Positions 44,983 to 56,211 of a stretch of DNA of 64,000 bases are shown here, piece after piece (the first letter of the stretch is position 1; each line of letters starts with the position of its first letter). Below the pieces are notes generated by a model. The model saw only the letters and a program-made list of their open reading frames with translations, made no database searches and had not been told where the DNA came from. Source of the stretch: Oenanthe sinensis (taxonomy: Eukaryota > Streptophyta > Magnoliopsida > Apiales > Apiaceae); the NCBI GenBank assembly GCA_028671895.1, contig CM053796.1, forward strand, positions 26,038,860 through 26,102,859, given 5' to 3'. A program made the position numbers and the translations under genes.

Positions 44983-46250
44983 TTTTGCTACCTATCTGTT
45001 ATAATTCAGTTTGTGTACATATTATTGTTGTTCATGAATATTCATAATTAATAATGTGTACTTAACTTCAAAAATGTATGTATTGCATGTCATAAGGGGA
45101 AGTTAGAAAGTTTCATGACATTAATCTTATGACGATCTGTGTATCCATATGATTAATGTATAATAATGTGATATGATTTAATGCTAGACTTAATTTTGTA
45201 ATGCATGATTTATTTGCTAAATTTCCTGTCATTTCAAAATTGTAAGTTTCTAAGGCAAATCTCGATCTGGTTCTGGATCGAGATCGAGCTTGACTTGCGA
45301 AAATTGCTTAAAAACTGTTAAGGTACATCTCCATCTATCCACATCGAGATCGACATCGAGATGTAGATTGAGATCGACATCGAGATCGACATCGAGATGT
45401 AGATCGAGATGCTGATCGAGATCGACATCAAGATCGACATCAAGATGTAGATCGAGATGCGGATCGAGATCGACATCGAGATCGACTTTGAGATGTAGAT
45501 CGAGATGCGGATCTCGAGATCGAGCTGTGACTTGTCTCTTCAGTTATTTTGTTTTTGCGTGCAAGTATATAATATAGCATTATATAGACTGTTCATTATT
45601 TCTCTTAACCTTCTCTCTCTCACTAGTTCAAAAAGCTGAAGCAATACACACGCATATACATACATTCACAGCATCCTCTTCCCTGCCATAACACCAAGTT
45701 TTTCTTGTGATTTTCTTAAACAAAAATCACTAACTGTTACTTGAAAACATTAATCAGTAAAACAAAACTCTGCCAAAATTTTGTTTAAAGTAAACTGTTG
45801 AACTTTTTGCGCATATTCTACGTCATCTCTTAACATTAGTGTTCTTGCAAATCGTTGTTCAGTTCTCCTGATATTCGAGTGAGTTTGTTTTTTTTGATTT
45901 CGTGTCTTCGTGTTTTTCATTTTTTTCTCAAGTGGCATAGTTGTGTGTGTTACTGATCAATCCATAAAGTACCAAGTAACCGCCCTGTTTTGTGTTTATC
46001 CGAGATACTCGCTTTCTTCAAAACAAAATGACTGTTCACTTTAATTTCCCAAAGCTAAACCGTCAATCATTAGTGGGAGTTAAGTGTTCATTAGTGGGGA
46101 GTTAAGTGGTCATTAGTGGGGAGTTTTATTACGTGGATAATTAGTGGGGTTCGTGTACGTTTTTTTTGTGTTTAAATTTAGAACTTGTTCTCTAAAATTT
46201 CCATTGCAAAATCTTTACAAAACATTTCTCTTCTCAAACACAAATCTCAA
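44983..46250 (+). promoter_or_regulatory. Pol-to-aORF spacer of element E with GATCGA array
   Basis: No credible ORF. 45251-45528 is a dense array of ATCGAGAT / GATCGACATCGAGATGTA units, opening with AAGGCAAATCTCGATC. The LTR motif block of the same element opens with near-identical AAGGCAAATGTCGATC. TATATAATATAG and TATATAGACTG (45565-45591) are possible TATA elements, followed by a CT-rich leader (45599-45625). Two or three GTGGGGAGTTAAGTG-type repeats lie at 46070-46125. I infer an internal promoter for the aORF. Confidence 0.5.
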
Positions 46251-49200
46251 ATGGCCAACCCAAATTTCACTATTCCCAAAACCAACTTTGTTAATCTCTC
46301 TGCTGATCGAGCAACTGGTAGATTCATTCACTACCAGTTCTGGATTGAGTCCCTCAACAACACATCCATAATAAGTCATGCCTTAACCACCTCTCCCATC
46401 CTGAATGTTGAAGCCCTTCAAGCTGCTTACTCAACATTAGAGATTCAGGGTGGTAAAGCAAATCCAATAGGCTTGTCCTTCACTATCAGTGGTGCAAAAT
46501 ATGAGGTCAGTCTGCAAAAGTTCAATGAGATTCTTGGGCTTCCTTCAGAAAATTTTGCTCCGAAACCCACTATGGAAGAAATGTTGCAATTATTCACAGA
46601 GATAGGTTGTCGTCCTCCCACGGGTCCTATCAAGGTAACAAAGGTTCACACAGGTATGTTACAAGCTGAGTGGGATTATATAGTTCAGGTCATTCAACGC
46701 TGCATGTTCCCAAAGGACAAAGACTACAGGCCAATGAACAACAACTGTCGAGTAATTCTATATGGAGTGGCAAATAACAGAAGAGTGAATGTAGACAAAC
46801 ATCTGTTGATTCAGTTGCTTGAGAGGTGGGCACTGGAAAAGAATGCATCTCGGAATCCGGAAGATGGACCAGTCAAATGTTGGATGCCAAGATTTCTTCA
46901 GATGGTTCTGGATGACGTTCTTTCAGAGGAGCACAGAAGAATATTTCAAGGCTCTGAAAGGATGGCATGTTTTGATATGACCTTAAAGAGTATCTCCACC
47001 ATGGAAACCCAGCAAAAGTCCAGACTTTTGAGTTGCGCCTGACTCCGTACTTCCAGGATCTGCAAGATGAGTATGCTAGGAGGCATGCTTCTCAGTTTAC
47101 CGCAGTAGAAGCGGAAGGTAGTGGCAACGAAGCTGCTGATGGAGATCAAGTGTCTGGAAATTTGGGAGAAGCAGGTATGGATGTTGAAATGACTAAAGCA
47201 AATGTTGCAGAAGCTGGAACTGACAAGGATGAAGATCTTCTGAGTCAGGTACCTATTCTTGCTGATCTTGATCAAATTTCAATTCAACCAACCCCTGTTT
47301 TCTACAGCCGTGGGCCTGAAAACCCCCAGGCTCTATCCCAGGCTGCAAGCCCTTCTGTTCATAAACATTCAGCCAGCCCTAAAACTGGTGATAAAAGGAA
47401 GGCAAGCCCCTCTAAGTCGAGTGAATCGAGTGGAGGGAGTGTAGGAGTTGAGAGAGTAGTAAAATCAGCAGCTCTGCCACTCTCAAAGAAGCTAAAGATG
47501 GATTCTATCCCAGTGGCAACTGAGCAACCTGTTAGGGATAGTTCACCTCTCACAGCCACCACACCTCACGCTGGTGGCTCACCTCTCCTAAATATTCCAA
47601 CACATTCGCACTCGCCTAGGCATGTTGGTGAGAGTCAAGGAGGGGGTCCAGCTCAACAGCCAATAGGAGCTGGCCCTACCTCCCCTGAGTTGTCCGCTCA
47701 GGGCTCTTTGAGCAATTTCTCGGAAGGGGAATGGCAAACTGAGACTAGCTCTTCTGATGCTAGAATCTCAGGAAGTGTATATGTGGAAGAGTCTGTCGAA
47801 TCCAGTACGGATGACTCTTCCTCATCTAAATCAGAAAACAAGTTGCTCGCAGAGCAACGACATCTGGTGACTGGTGGGTCTACGCCTCCAGAACAGCCCA
47901 GCGAACCAGAAAAGGTTCTTGGTGAACAAGGGGATGACATGGTCATAACGCCATCTCCTAACGTAGACACAGCGTTTAAAGGTTCAGTCTCACTGACCGA
48001 TATCGCCGACCAACTCACCGCTAGTCCTCAGCGACTAGTGGATGAGGCTTTAGTTCTGTTAGGCTCTAAACACGAGAGAGAGACAGGGAGAGTAGATCCC
48101 TTCTCTTTAGGGATCTTGAGTGAAACAGAACCCGACGAGAGTAAACAGTTTAACCCAAGCCAAACACCGTCCCCTAAATTGAAGGATCTAGTGAAGAAGG
48201 TGGGGGCTTTGGAGGCTGGAGTTGCTGGTGTTACTGTTGTTGTCTCTTCTCACTCTGGAAGATTGGAGGTTGGAGCACAGTTCATAGAGAACTTGATTGC
48301 CGTCCAAAATCAAATGATTGACAAGATAAACAATCTTGGATTGGTACAAGTGGAGGTTGGGCGGTCAGTCGATGATGTCACTCATGGCATGTCTCAGGTC
48401 TGGACGAAGCTGAATGAACTACTTGATGCGGTCTTTGGACATAACAGGGCTGGACCTGGTCCTTCAACCGGTGGTGGTGGTGACGATAAAAATGATGATG
48501 ATGCTCCTGATGAGGATAACCCACCTAAGGGGGAGAAGGAGGATTAGGGTCTGAAAAAGCTGACTACTAAGGGTCCGGTGATCGAGTCCGCAAATAAATC
48601 TGGTGAAAAGGTGGAGGAGGCTCAACCGGCTCTTAAAGACAAAGGCAAGCAGAAGATGGTAGTTGAAGAAGCAGGAGCTGAGAAAGAAACACCTCTCATC
48701 GATGTATTTATGGGAGACTTTATTGAAGATTCTGATGAGGATGAGATGGATGTAGAAGCCTTAGTGGCAAGGAGGTCAAGACTCGAGCAACGGGCAAGAG
48801 AGTGGGAACAAGAAAGAGGTCTAAATCCTAGCGGATCTGGCGCAGGAGTCGCATGTGATGCAGGAGACCACTCGGTTGCTGACGAGCATGTGCCGGAAGA
48901 AGAAATTGATGAAGTAGCGAAAGAAGCGGAGATGCAAGAAGAGATTTTCAGGGAAGCCAGAGAAAGAGTGAATGAAGAAGTGCTTCAAGGAATAGTGGAA
49001 AAGGAACTAATGGCAAAGGAGAAGAGAGCGACTCAGAAAACTCAGCATGAGTATGAAATGAAAAAGATCACAGATCCTAAGGTCCAGGCTGACATAAGGA
49101 GGGAAGGTCCCGAGTGGGACAAGGCTATAGAAGCCTTAGCTGGACCAAGAGCCTATGCTCCTGACTCAGAAAGATTGAGTTTCCTTCTCCACAAGCTAGA

Positions 49201-50410
49201 AAATCTAAACCCTGGGCTTCTGAACTATCTAAACTGTATAAGACAGGGATGCACCTCTGTTCAAGTTATATTCAAGGAGAAAGCATGGAGTCTGATGATT
49301 ACTTAGGCACCCATAACAAGAATCGAGCCGTGTGTGGTTGATGAAGCATTCTTCCATGCAAGGGGTGCTAGTGAACTGGTAGAATATGCTCACAAGGTAG
49401 ACACCTCTGTCAAGACTGGAGTGCTGTTTAAAGAGAAACTATTGAAGATGGCTGAAGACAGAGGGGTTGACATTATTCTAAATCCCTATCAAATCAGATA
49501 CGTCCATGACAAGGTCTTGAGGATCGTAAATCTACATGACTCGAAACTGACCCCGAGCGAAAATGTACTGAAGGCAGTTGCAAAGCTAGTCCTCACAAAG
49601 GGTTTTCTAACAAAGGAAAAGAAGCTGGTGGCTAAGGACTTGGAGAAGTTGATAAGAAGGCAAGATGTTAGATACAAGTTGCCTGAAGCCAAACTACCAG
49701 TGGTTAAGAAGGAGCCTGAAGACTATACATTCGAGCAGCAAGAAGAGGCAATAAAGGAGCATGTGCAGATATACAGAGATCCAAGATTAGACATTCCTGA
49801 AGAAGGAGAAATAAGGGAGGAAGCTAGTGCAGTGGTTGGTGCAAACGTCAAGTTTGTCAAAAGCAAAGCTGAGAATGAGAATGACCTGCTGATCTATACA
49901 GACAAGCATCAGGTGGAAACCGTCATTGAGCTCAAGTACGACATCTTTGCAGAACACAGTCATGAAACACTGTGTATCATAAGGGAATTGATTGATGAGA
50001 TGGATGATGTTGATGAGTTTGATCAGGACTATCTAAGGGTCACGTTTGAGAACTTCTATAAAAGAAGACAACAGCTTGATATTCAGAGGCTACAGTAATG
50101 CACCACCGCTATTGTCATTGGATACCCTAAGCAGCTGGTCATAAGGAAGAAAGGGGAAAAGGGGTATCCTGACAAAGTAACTAAGCTGAGGTTTGAAGAC
50201 ATTCCCACGAAGCTTACCACTCGCAGCATGGTTGAGAGGTGGTTGAGGTTGTTTCGAGATTATAAAATCAGAAATCATGTGGAAGCAGAAGGACTTAATC
50301 TTCTCAAGAAAAGAATGGATGAAGTCTGCAACCCTGAGTTCATGAAGAAAGAAAAGGCAGCCAAGAAGAAAGCTCGTGAGGAAGAGGAGCGCAAGAAATC
50401 GAGATTTTAA
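46251..50410 (+). pseudogene. Giant accessory ORF of element E (about 1,386 codons; one frameshift and three in-frame stops)
   Basis: ATG 46251 follows an A-rich leader. 46251-~46980 is the N-terminal domain: FIHYQFWIESLNN, LSFTISGAKYEVSLQKFNEI, QAEWDYIVQVIQRCMFPK, NVDKHLLIQLLERW, CWMPRFLQMVLDDVL. One lost base near 46980 moves the reading to the frame that then stays open to 50410 except for TAG 48545-48547, TAG 49304-49306 and TAA 50096-50098. The middle (47100-48200) is Ser/Pro/Glu-rich with KRKASPSKSSES; 48180-48430 is a predicted coiled coil followed by PPKGEKED. Then come Glu/Arg-rich helices (48700-49080), a mixed domain (49120-50090) and a very basic tail KKAREEEERKKSRF. No transmembrane segment or known catalytic motif. 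Same architecture as in A and B. Confidence 0.78.
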
Positions 50411-50872
50411 TGTATTAAGCTTGTAATGTTTCTTTGCGTTGTAATTTGTTTTCTTGTTTTCCTGCATTGTAAGTACATTATCTGTTTTCTTGTGTAGTGT
50501 AAGGTAGAAGTTAGTTAGCTAAGTGTCTTGAAACTGGTTTATATTAGGCGTCAATTATTTCGCGAAGTTCGGCGGTGGTAATACTGCTAAAAGGACTTCA
50601 GAAGGATAATTGAAGATTGAGTGGACCGTGCTCTTAAGTACTTAGAGAAAATCTCTAGAAGAGCATGAAGCCATTTGATCGAGCCAACAGGTGTCCAATT
50701 TTGGCACTTGAAGTATCAGTGATAGACATGAAGCTAGTTAATCAAGCCAAGCATTATGCAAGTTGACATGATCGTTTATGAATGTTAGTTTATCTTTTTC
50801 AGTCCCTGGTTAGTTGAGTTATCCTCATTGTGAATTTGGTTGTCATTGTTAGACAATCAAATAGGGGGAGAT
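50411..50872 (+). other. 3' internal end of element E with polypurine tract
   Basis: Short non-coding stretch after the aORF. It ends in AAATAGGGGGAGAT (50859-50872) directly before the LTR start at 50873, the plus-strand primer. Confidence 0.85.
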
Positions 50873-52116
50873 TGAAAGGCATATGTGTACTAACTTGTAA
50901 CACTTAATTACTATGTAACTCAACTAGGTAAAAGATAAAACAACAGCAAAAACAAGAAAAACTAAAGAAGCACATGGAATCAATCAACTGAAAAAATGGT
51001 AATGATACTTGGTAACTACAAGTAACTAATGTGGTTAATCAAGGATGCATAAGTGAGAAGAAGTTCAATTTCAGTATTGCCCATGCCCTAACTTATCTAA
51101 TGGAGAATCAAATTAATGTCAAAGAAGTATTAAGAAGACCAAAGTGATTTCATGTAATGTATATCAACATCTGGATAATGTAAAGGTTAATCAACAAATG
51201 AGAACTGACATTCAGAAGCAAGAACCCCTACAAGACTAGTCACTTATGAACCAGACCATTGCATCAAGTGTCAGGACATTGGAGGCAAGTTCATGTCAGT
51301 AATAGAAGATCTCATTTGAATTGAGTGAGGAAAAGAAATTGAAGAAGCTAGGAAAACTTGCTCATAAAGGTTAATCCATAATTAGTCACTAAAGAAGGTC
51401 AACATTGGATGAGTGCATATTTGCTAAGGCAAATGTCGATCCACAGCAGATCGAGATGCGGGTCGAGATTTATAATTGAAGTAAAACATTACAAGGCAAA
51501 TCTCTATCCACGGCAGATCGAGATAGAGATCGAGATTCTCATAGATCGAGATCGAGATTTTCACAGATCGAGATCGAGATTTTCACAGATCGAGATCGAG
51601 ATCGAGATTGTCAACCAAGATCGAGATCGAGATGGGTCCAGGCCTAGATCGAGATGCGGGTCGATATGTAGCATTTAATGTTCAAGGGACAAGTGGCTTA
51701 TTGTGAACGGTTGATCCAGAGTGGTTGGAAAGTACTTTTTGTTGACGAGTCCTGATTGGGCCACGTACACAAAAAGGACAAGATCAAGTCTACACGACAT
51801 TATAAAAGCAGCACTTTGTTTTATTTGTAAAAAGACTTTTAGCAATCTCTGTATTTTCTACAGTATATTTTAAAAAGAGAGCATTTACTGTAAAAAGAAA
51901 GTGAGAGAGAATCAGTTGAATCAAGCCTTAATTGCTGTATTTATTGTTCAACTGATTATGATGCTTTTATGAATGTTGTAGCAAATTCTTCAACGAATAT
52001 AAAGATATATTCTTGAAATTCTATGTCACCATTTATTACCTGCATTTATTTCATTTTCTCTCATTATTTAAAACAATTGTATTCACCCCCCCTCTACAAT
52101 ACTTTTGGACCTAACA
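50873..52116 (+). repeat. 3' LTR of element E
   Basis: 1,244 bp, TGAAAGGCATATGTG...GACCTAACA, followed by TSD GCTAT. Nearly identical to the 5' LTR apart from about 20 substitutions and one missing 22-bp AGATCGAGATCGAGATTTTCAC unit. GATCGAGAT block at 51436-51665. Confidence 0.95.
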
Positions 52117-52552
52117 GCTATTCTCTCTGAAGATTTCTCAATCTCTCAATCACCCTCTCAAAAAATAGATACAAGATTTAATATTGGATTTTCTTTGAGC
52201 GAATTGAGGTGGTAGTCGCCGTTGAGTTCTCCGATCTGTGACGGATTGCTCTATTGTTGTTTTATCCTGAAAGTGATATCGCGGTGTCCCAATATAGATA
52301 GGTGGGACGATAATCTCTTCAAGAACAGTCAAGTTTTTTCGAGGGCTTGGCGACTCAGCTGATATTTTGATTGATTCGACAATAATAGCTAAAATTTTCT
52401 CTCTGTCTTTATATTGGTTGTTACTGAATATTTCGCCTTCGTGCTTGTTTTGTTAAATTGGTTTATTGCCTACGTTGTTCTTGAAATTGTTATCAATTGA
52501 ATTTAAATGCCCTTGTTGCATATATTGCGATATATATAGAATATTTCCAACA

Positions 52553-53477
52553 ATACACATATGGATCTATAATTTAGTTTAGGTCATATTCAATTTGTAT
52601 AATATGTCATTAGAATTTGATCGATTCGAGTTATTATCAGATTTGTTTTTACGAATTATTTTTAGTTTAAAGGATTATTTTCGAATCGGATTGGATCGAA
52701 TCGGTTTTCGGATCATTATCGGATTTGATTCTTTTGAACTATTATCGGTTTAGTTAGGATTGTTTCGGATTCGATAACATTTTCGGATTATTAAATTCGA
52801 ATGCAAAATTGGTTCTCGATTCCTTACATTCTGGTTCAGTTTTTTGGATCCAAACCCATTTTACCAGGTCTAAGTACAACTATATTAAATAAAAATTATA
52901 GGGTAAGTAAGATTCTTAAAATAGAAAATATAGAATATAATTTAGATATAATATAATATTATCTGAGAGAGGTTGTATAAAAGGATGACTATTGCTGATA
53001 TAGTTGTATGCATGATATATCTTTTCTAAAATTAGATTTTATTAAAATTGGTTGGTTATGATATTTTCTATGGTTTACTTAAAATTTGACGATCATGATT
53101 TTTTCTATGGTTCACCTGGGTAACCGAGATGAAAAAAAGTTATGTTATTTGGTTATAATAATATAGTATAGATTAGAAGAAGGAAAAATATGTTATAAGA
53201 AGAAAAATGAGGCTAACGAATTTGCTTTAGGTTATTGAACAATAGTTAAATATAATTTTTTTTTATAAAATTAAGAGTTTTCATGGATCAGATCATTTTA
53301 GATTATTGTATTTTCGAATTAAATTAGTATGACTGTTACATGAATAAAAGATAATTTTTTAATTATTTTACTCACTTGTATTTTTATTCTAAGAAACAAA
53401 TGTACTCTTGTAAATTTTCTCTCTTACTTTCTGAGACTCAAAACCATATTTTTTCTCAAACTTAATTACTAAAAATC
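52553..53477. other. AT-rich host or unidentified repeat DNA
   Basis: No gene seen. 52620-52860 is rich in GATTCGG/TCGGATT/GGATCG variants, which looks like a diverged repeat; similar wording occurs at the window start (1-70). 53380-53477 is C/T-rich (TTTTCTCTCTTACTTTCTGAGACTC) and probably the leader of the accessory-ORF fragment that follows. Confidence 0.5.
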
Positions 53478-54525
53478 AATGGCAATTCAAAGAAGTTTAA
53501 AATTTGTAACTTTTAAGTTTAGGGACTTCAATCTCATGATAAATAATCATTAGACAACCATTATTGACAAGTCCGGGGTGTCTACAGATTAGTACTTAGA
53601 CATGGAATTTCTCTATCAAAGTCCTTTCAGCTATGCTCTTAAAGTCACTCTTCAAATCAACAAAGACTCTATTAATTAGGCATGAACTTTTGCTAAAGTA
53701 GTTGATCATTCACAATATCAACTAGATAAGATTATCTTCAGCTTTGGATGTTAAGAAGGCATGAATATTTGATGTCACTACAAATATCATCAATATCATT
53801 ATTAGATTACCCACTTAAGAAAAATATGATAACTTTATTATTGATGCCGATATTCAGGGAATGTTTGATAATTTAGGTTAATATGTTAGCCTATCTAAAA
53901 TGAACAATCTTTTTAGACCTTATCTCAAAAAGTGTTGTCTTATTTCTTTGATTAGAATTGTCCAAATGCTTCATTGGTAAGTGTAGTACTTTTGAGCAAC
54001 TCACTTTTGTCACTTCACCCATACAAGAACCATGTAGTTAGAGGATGAGTGAGCATGCTTAAAGGCCTCCTCTATCTATAACAATTTAAGATAAAAACCT
54101 CAGTGAAATAGATGATCTGAAGGTGGTTTGGGCATTTTGTCACATTATGAAGGTATACTAAATGTGCCAAAGTCTACAAACTCTGAAACAAGTGTATTGG
54201 AGCCTGTATCCTTTGATGAGAAAGTTGAAGTCTGTATAGTTCAGGGACTGCAGATGCTCTACTCTTGAAGGAACGCTCAAGCCCCTATTTAATGAGGTGC
54301 CCCTTCTTCCAGATGGGTCAGATATAAATCTATCTTCTTTACATTCTTCTTCTATAGGTCTGGGTACACGTCCCATATTGACTGAAAGAAAAATAAACAT
54401 GTTTGAAAGGCTAGCCAGAGTCCAGGTAAAAGGAGAGTTAGAATGTGACAAGGATGTAGAGTGCCTTAGTGTGTTTGAGAAAGTGGGTGCCCAATCCCAC
54501 TTTCAGAGACCAATTATTCCCTGTT
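53478..54525 (+). pseudogene. Decayed accessory-ORF fragment H (B-like)
   Basis: Starts ATG 53478 after a C/T-rich leader. Despite many stops and shifts, blocks line up with the aORF of B: FKFRDFNLMINNH against FTFGDFEFMTTNH, AKVVDHSQYQ against AKVVDPSQDQ, KIIFSFG against KIMFTFG, MNNLFRPYLKK against MSKITRPYLRK. After an internal deletion (about 54150) it continues with DGSDINLSSLHSSSIGLG and ERLARVQVKGELE ... FEKVGAQSHF, matching ERLALVQAKGEVE ... IEKVGAQPHC in B. It is joined to unrelated RT sequence at about 54530. Confidence 0.75.
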
Positions 54526-54529
54526 GAGT

Positions 54530-54677
54530 GGAATAACATTCCTTCTTTACAGGTTGTTAAGACTTGGTTGGAGAAGAATTTCTCTAGGAATGACTAGGCG
54601 AGGCAACCTATATATTAGAGTTCAAGAACTACAGGGATAGATCTAGAATATTGATTGGCCTAAGCTAAAGTATATAT
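54530..54677 (+). pseudogene. Element F2, left fragment (RT), cut by element F
   Basis: Matches element F's own RT at about 60885-61030 (CATTCCTTCTTTACAGG, TTAAGACTTGGTT, CGACCTATATT-like, GGCCTAAG) with many changes and several stops. It ends at TATAT (54673-54677), the left target-site copy of F. It continues after F at 63007. Confidence 0.8.
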
Positions 54678-55896
54678 TGTTAGTATTGGTGTCCTAGAGA
54701 CAATACTTTTAATGTTTTATTAAAAATAATTATGTTATGTGATTATTTAATTAATATTTATTATATCTTTATTTACTGCATCATAAATTGAAAGAATAAT
54801 AAATGTCCTTGGAATATTAATACGTAATATATGTCTTTAAGTATGTGACTTAAAAATGAGATTATATAAATAGTATTTTATTCTTAAAATTCCCTAGTCA
54901 AGTATTATTATTTAAGGACAATAATAATGCAATAAGACTAGTATGTTTATTAACAGATGACCACATCTCATTGGTCATAGGTATGGTGATACTAAAGTCA
55001 AGAACATAAGTGTATGTATCAATACACGAAACTGGAAAGATCCGCCGTGAGATTCTACATGTTAATAAGTGTCATAAGAAATCTCACAATGATAATGATG
55101 TAATGATCCTCTGACTTGAAATCATTATATTTCTATACGAGAATTAATATACTATGATTACACTCAAAGTTATCTTTAACCGCGTAATGATAAAGGTGGA
55201 TATTGGGTATGCTATGAATCGTATGAGGAATATGAATGATAGATATAGGATTTAACCCTCCAATTCTAGGAGTGATATTATTGGCTTCTTGATTAAGTGA
55301 GACTATGAAATGCATGGCAATGCTCAAATATTGATTTGTTTAAATAGTCTACTCATTGATCAAGGAAACCAAGATTAAACGTTGAAGATGATGACACTAT
55401 ACATGCCTCCATTTTGATCTATAATATAAGGTTAAAGGGATTATATTACATGAAACATTATTCATGAAATGTTTAATTGAATCACCAATTATTATTGTTA
55501 CTTAGGTAGCAATGATGTATTACTAGATGCCGCTCATTGTTTATAATTTTATTATTGGATATTAAAATTATTGCCAACGTAATAATAACCTAAAGGGTCA
55601 CACACAAAGAATGTCAAAATGGAGGTTTATTTAAATTACGAATTTAGATATATGATTATTAATAATTCAAATTTAATCATTGAATTAATTAAGTGGGTCT
55701 TGATTAATTATATTAGAATTCAGATTTAATAATAATAATAACCCAAAATCATAATGGGTTTTGGAAACCACATGGATTAGGGTTAGAGACAAAATCTCTC
55801 TCTCCCCTATATATACATAATGATGTATAGTATTAGGGTTAATCATCAGATTTTGTTTTAGAGAAAAACCCTAGCTGCTCAACATCAAGAGAGGCT

Positions 55897-55929
<33 letters not shown>

Positions 55930-56198
55930 CAAACAATTTGGCTAGTACTGACTCCGGTGATCGTAGGACGATCGGGCGTTCGTGTGGACTTCTTTGGAGA
56001 ACAGATCTTTGCAACAAAGGGCTGTTGTGATTCATCTTTTCTGGACCTCCATTAAACATCATACAAAAAGCTTTGTTAAAGTACAAACTTTTTCACCATA
56101 ATCATCTAAAGTTATACATGGATCCTGCGATAGGGTTTCATTTTTTTTTTTATTGTTTTACGTTATATCCGCTGCGTTTTCATGCCCGAAACACTTCA
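54678..56198 (+). repeat. 5' LTR of element F
   Basis: 1,521 bp, TGTTAGTATTGG...GAAACACTTCA. Includes CTCTCTCCCCTATATATACATAATG (55797-55821), a probable TATA region, and a (GA)n run (55900-55928) that is much shorter in the 3' LTR. Confidence 0.9.
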
Positions 56199-56199
56199 A

Positions 56200-56211
56200 T
56201 GGCATCAGAGC
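56200..56211 (+). other. Primer binding site of element F
   Basis: TGGCATCAGAGC, one base different from the Met-tRNA complement TGGTATCAGAGC, directly after the 5' LTR. Confidence 0.85.

Larger units (their letters stand above)
37353..52116 (+). mobile_element. Element E: near-complete 14.8-kb Sirevirus-like copia element
   Basis: Two LTRs (1,266 and 1,244 bp) and a perfect target duplication GCTAT (37348-37352, 52117-52121). Inside, in order: primer site, long gag, protease-integrase, RT-RNase H, a 1.27-kb spacer, a ~4.16-kb accessory ORF and the polypurine tract. By eye the LTRs differ at about 20 single bases plus one 22-bp repeat unit, so the insertion is young. Coding frames carry only a few breaks. 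Size, Met-tRNA primer site, large 3' region and internal polypurine repeats fit Sirevirus (SIRE/Maximus). Confidence 0.93.
36732..52552 (+). mobile_element. Solo LTR G, split by element E
   Basis: TGTTAGAAAATGGG at 36732 and ATATTTCCAACA ending at 52552 are flanked by a perfect 5-bp repeat ATACA (36727-36731 and 52553-52557). Leaving out element E and one GCTAT copy, the parts 36732-37352 and 52122-52552 form about 1,050 bp with LTR-like ends and no ORF. Family unknown; the orientation is inferred from the ends only. Confidence 0.65.

Noticed and set aside
46251..50410. Envelope-like gene in element E
   Set aside because: Extra ORFs in Sireviruses are often called envelope-like, but I see no signal peptide, transmembrane helix or glycosylation-rich ectodomain; the protein is charged and coiled-coil with basic tails.
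52150..52332. Small minus-strand ORF in the right half of LTR G
   Set aside because: No recognisable domain, lies in LTR sequence, typical of chance length.
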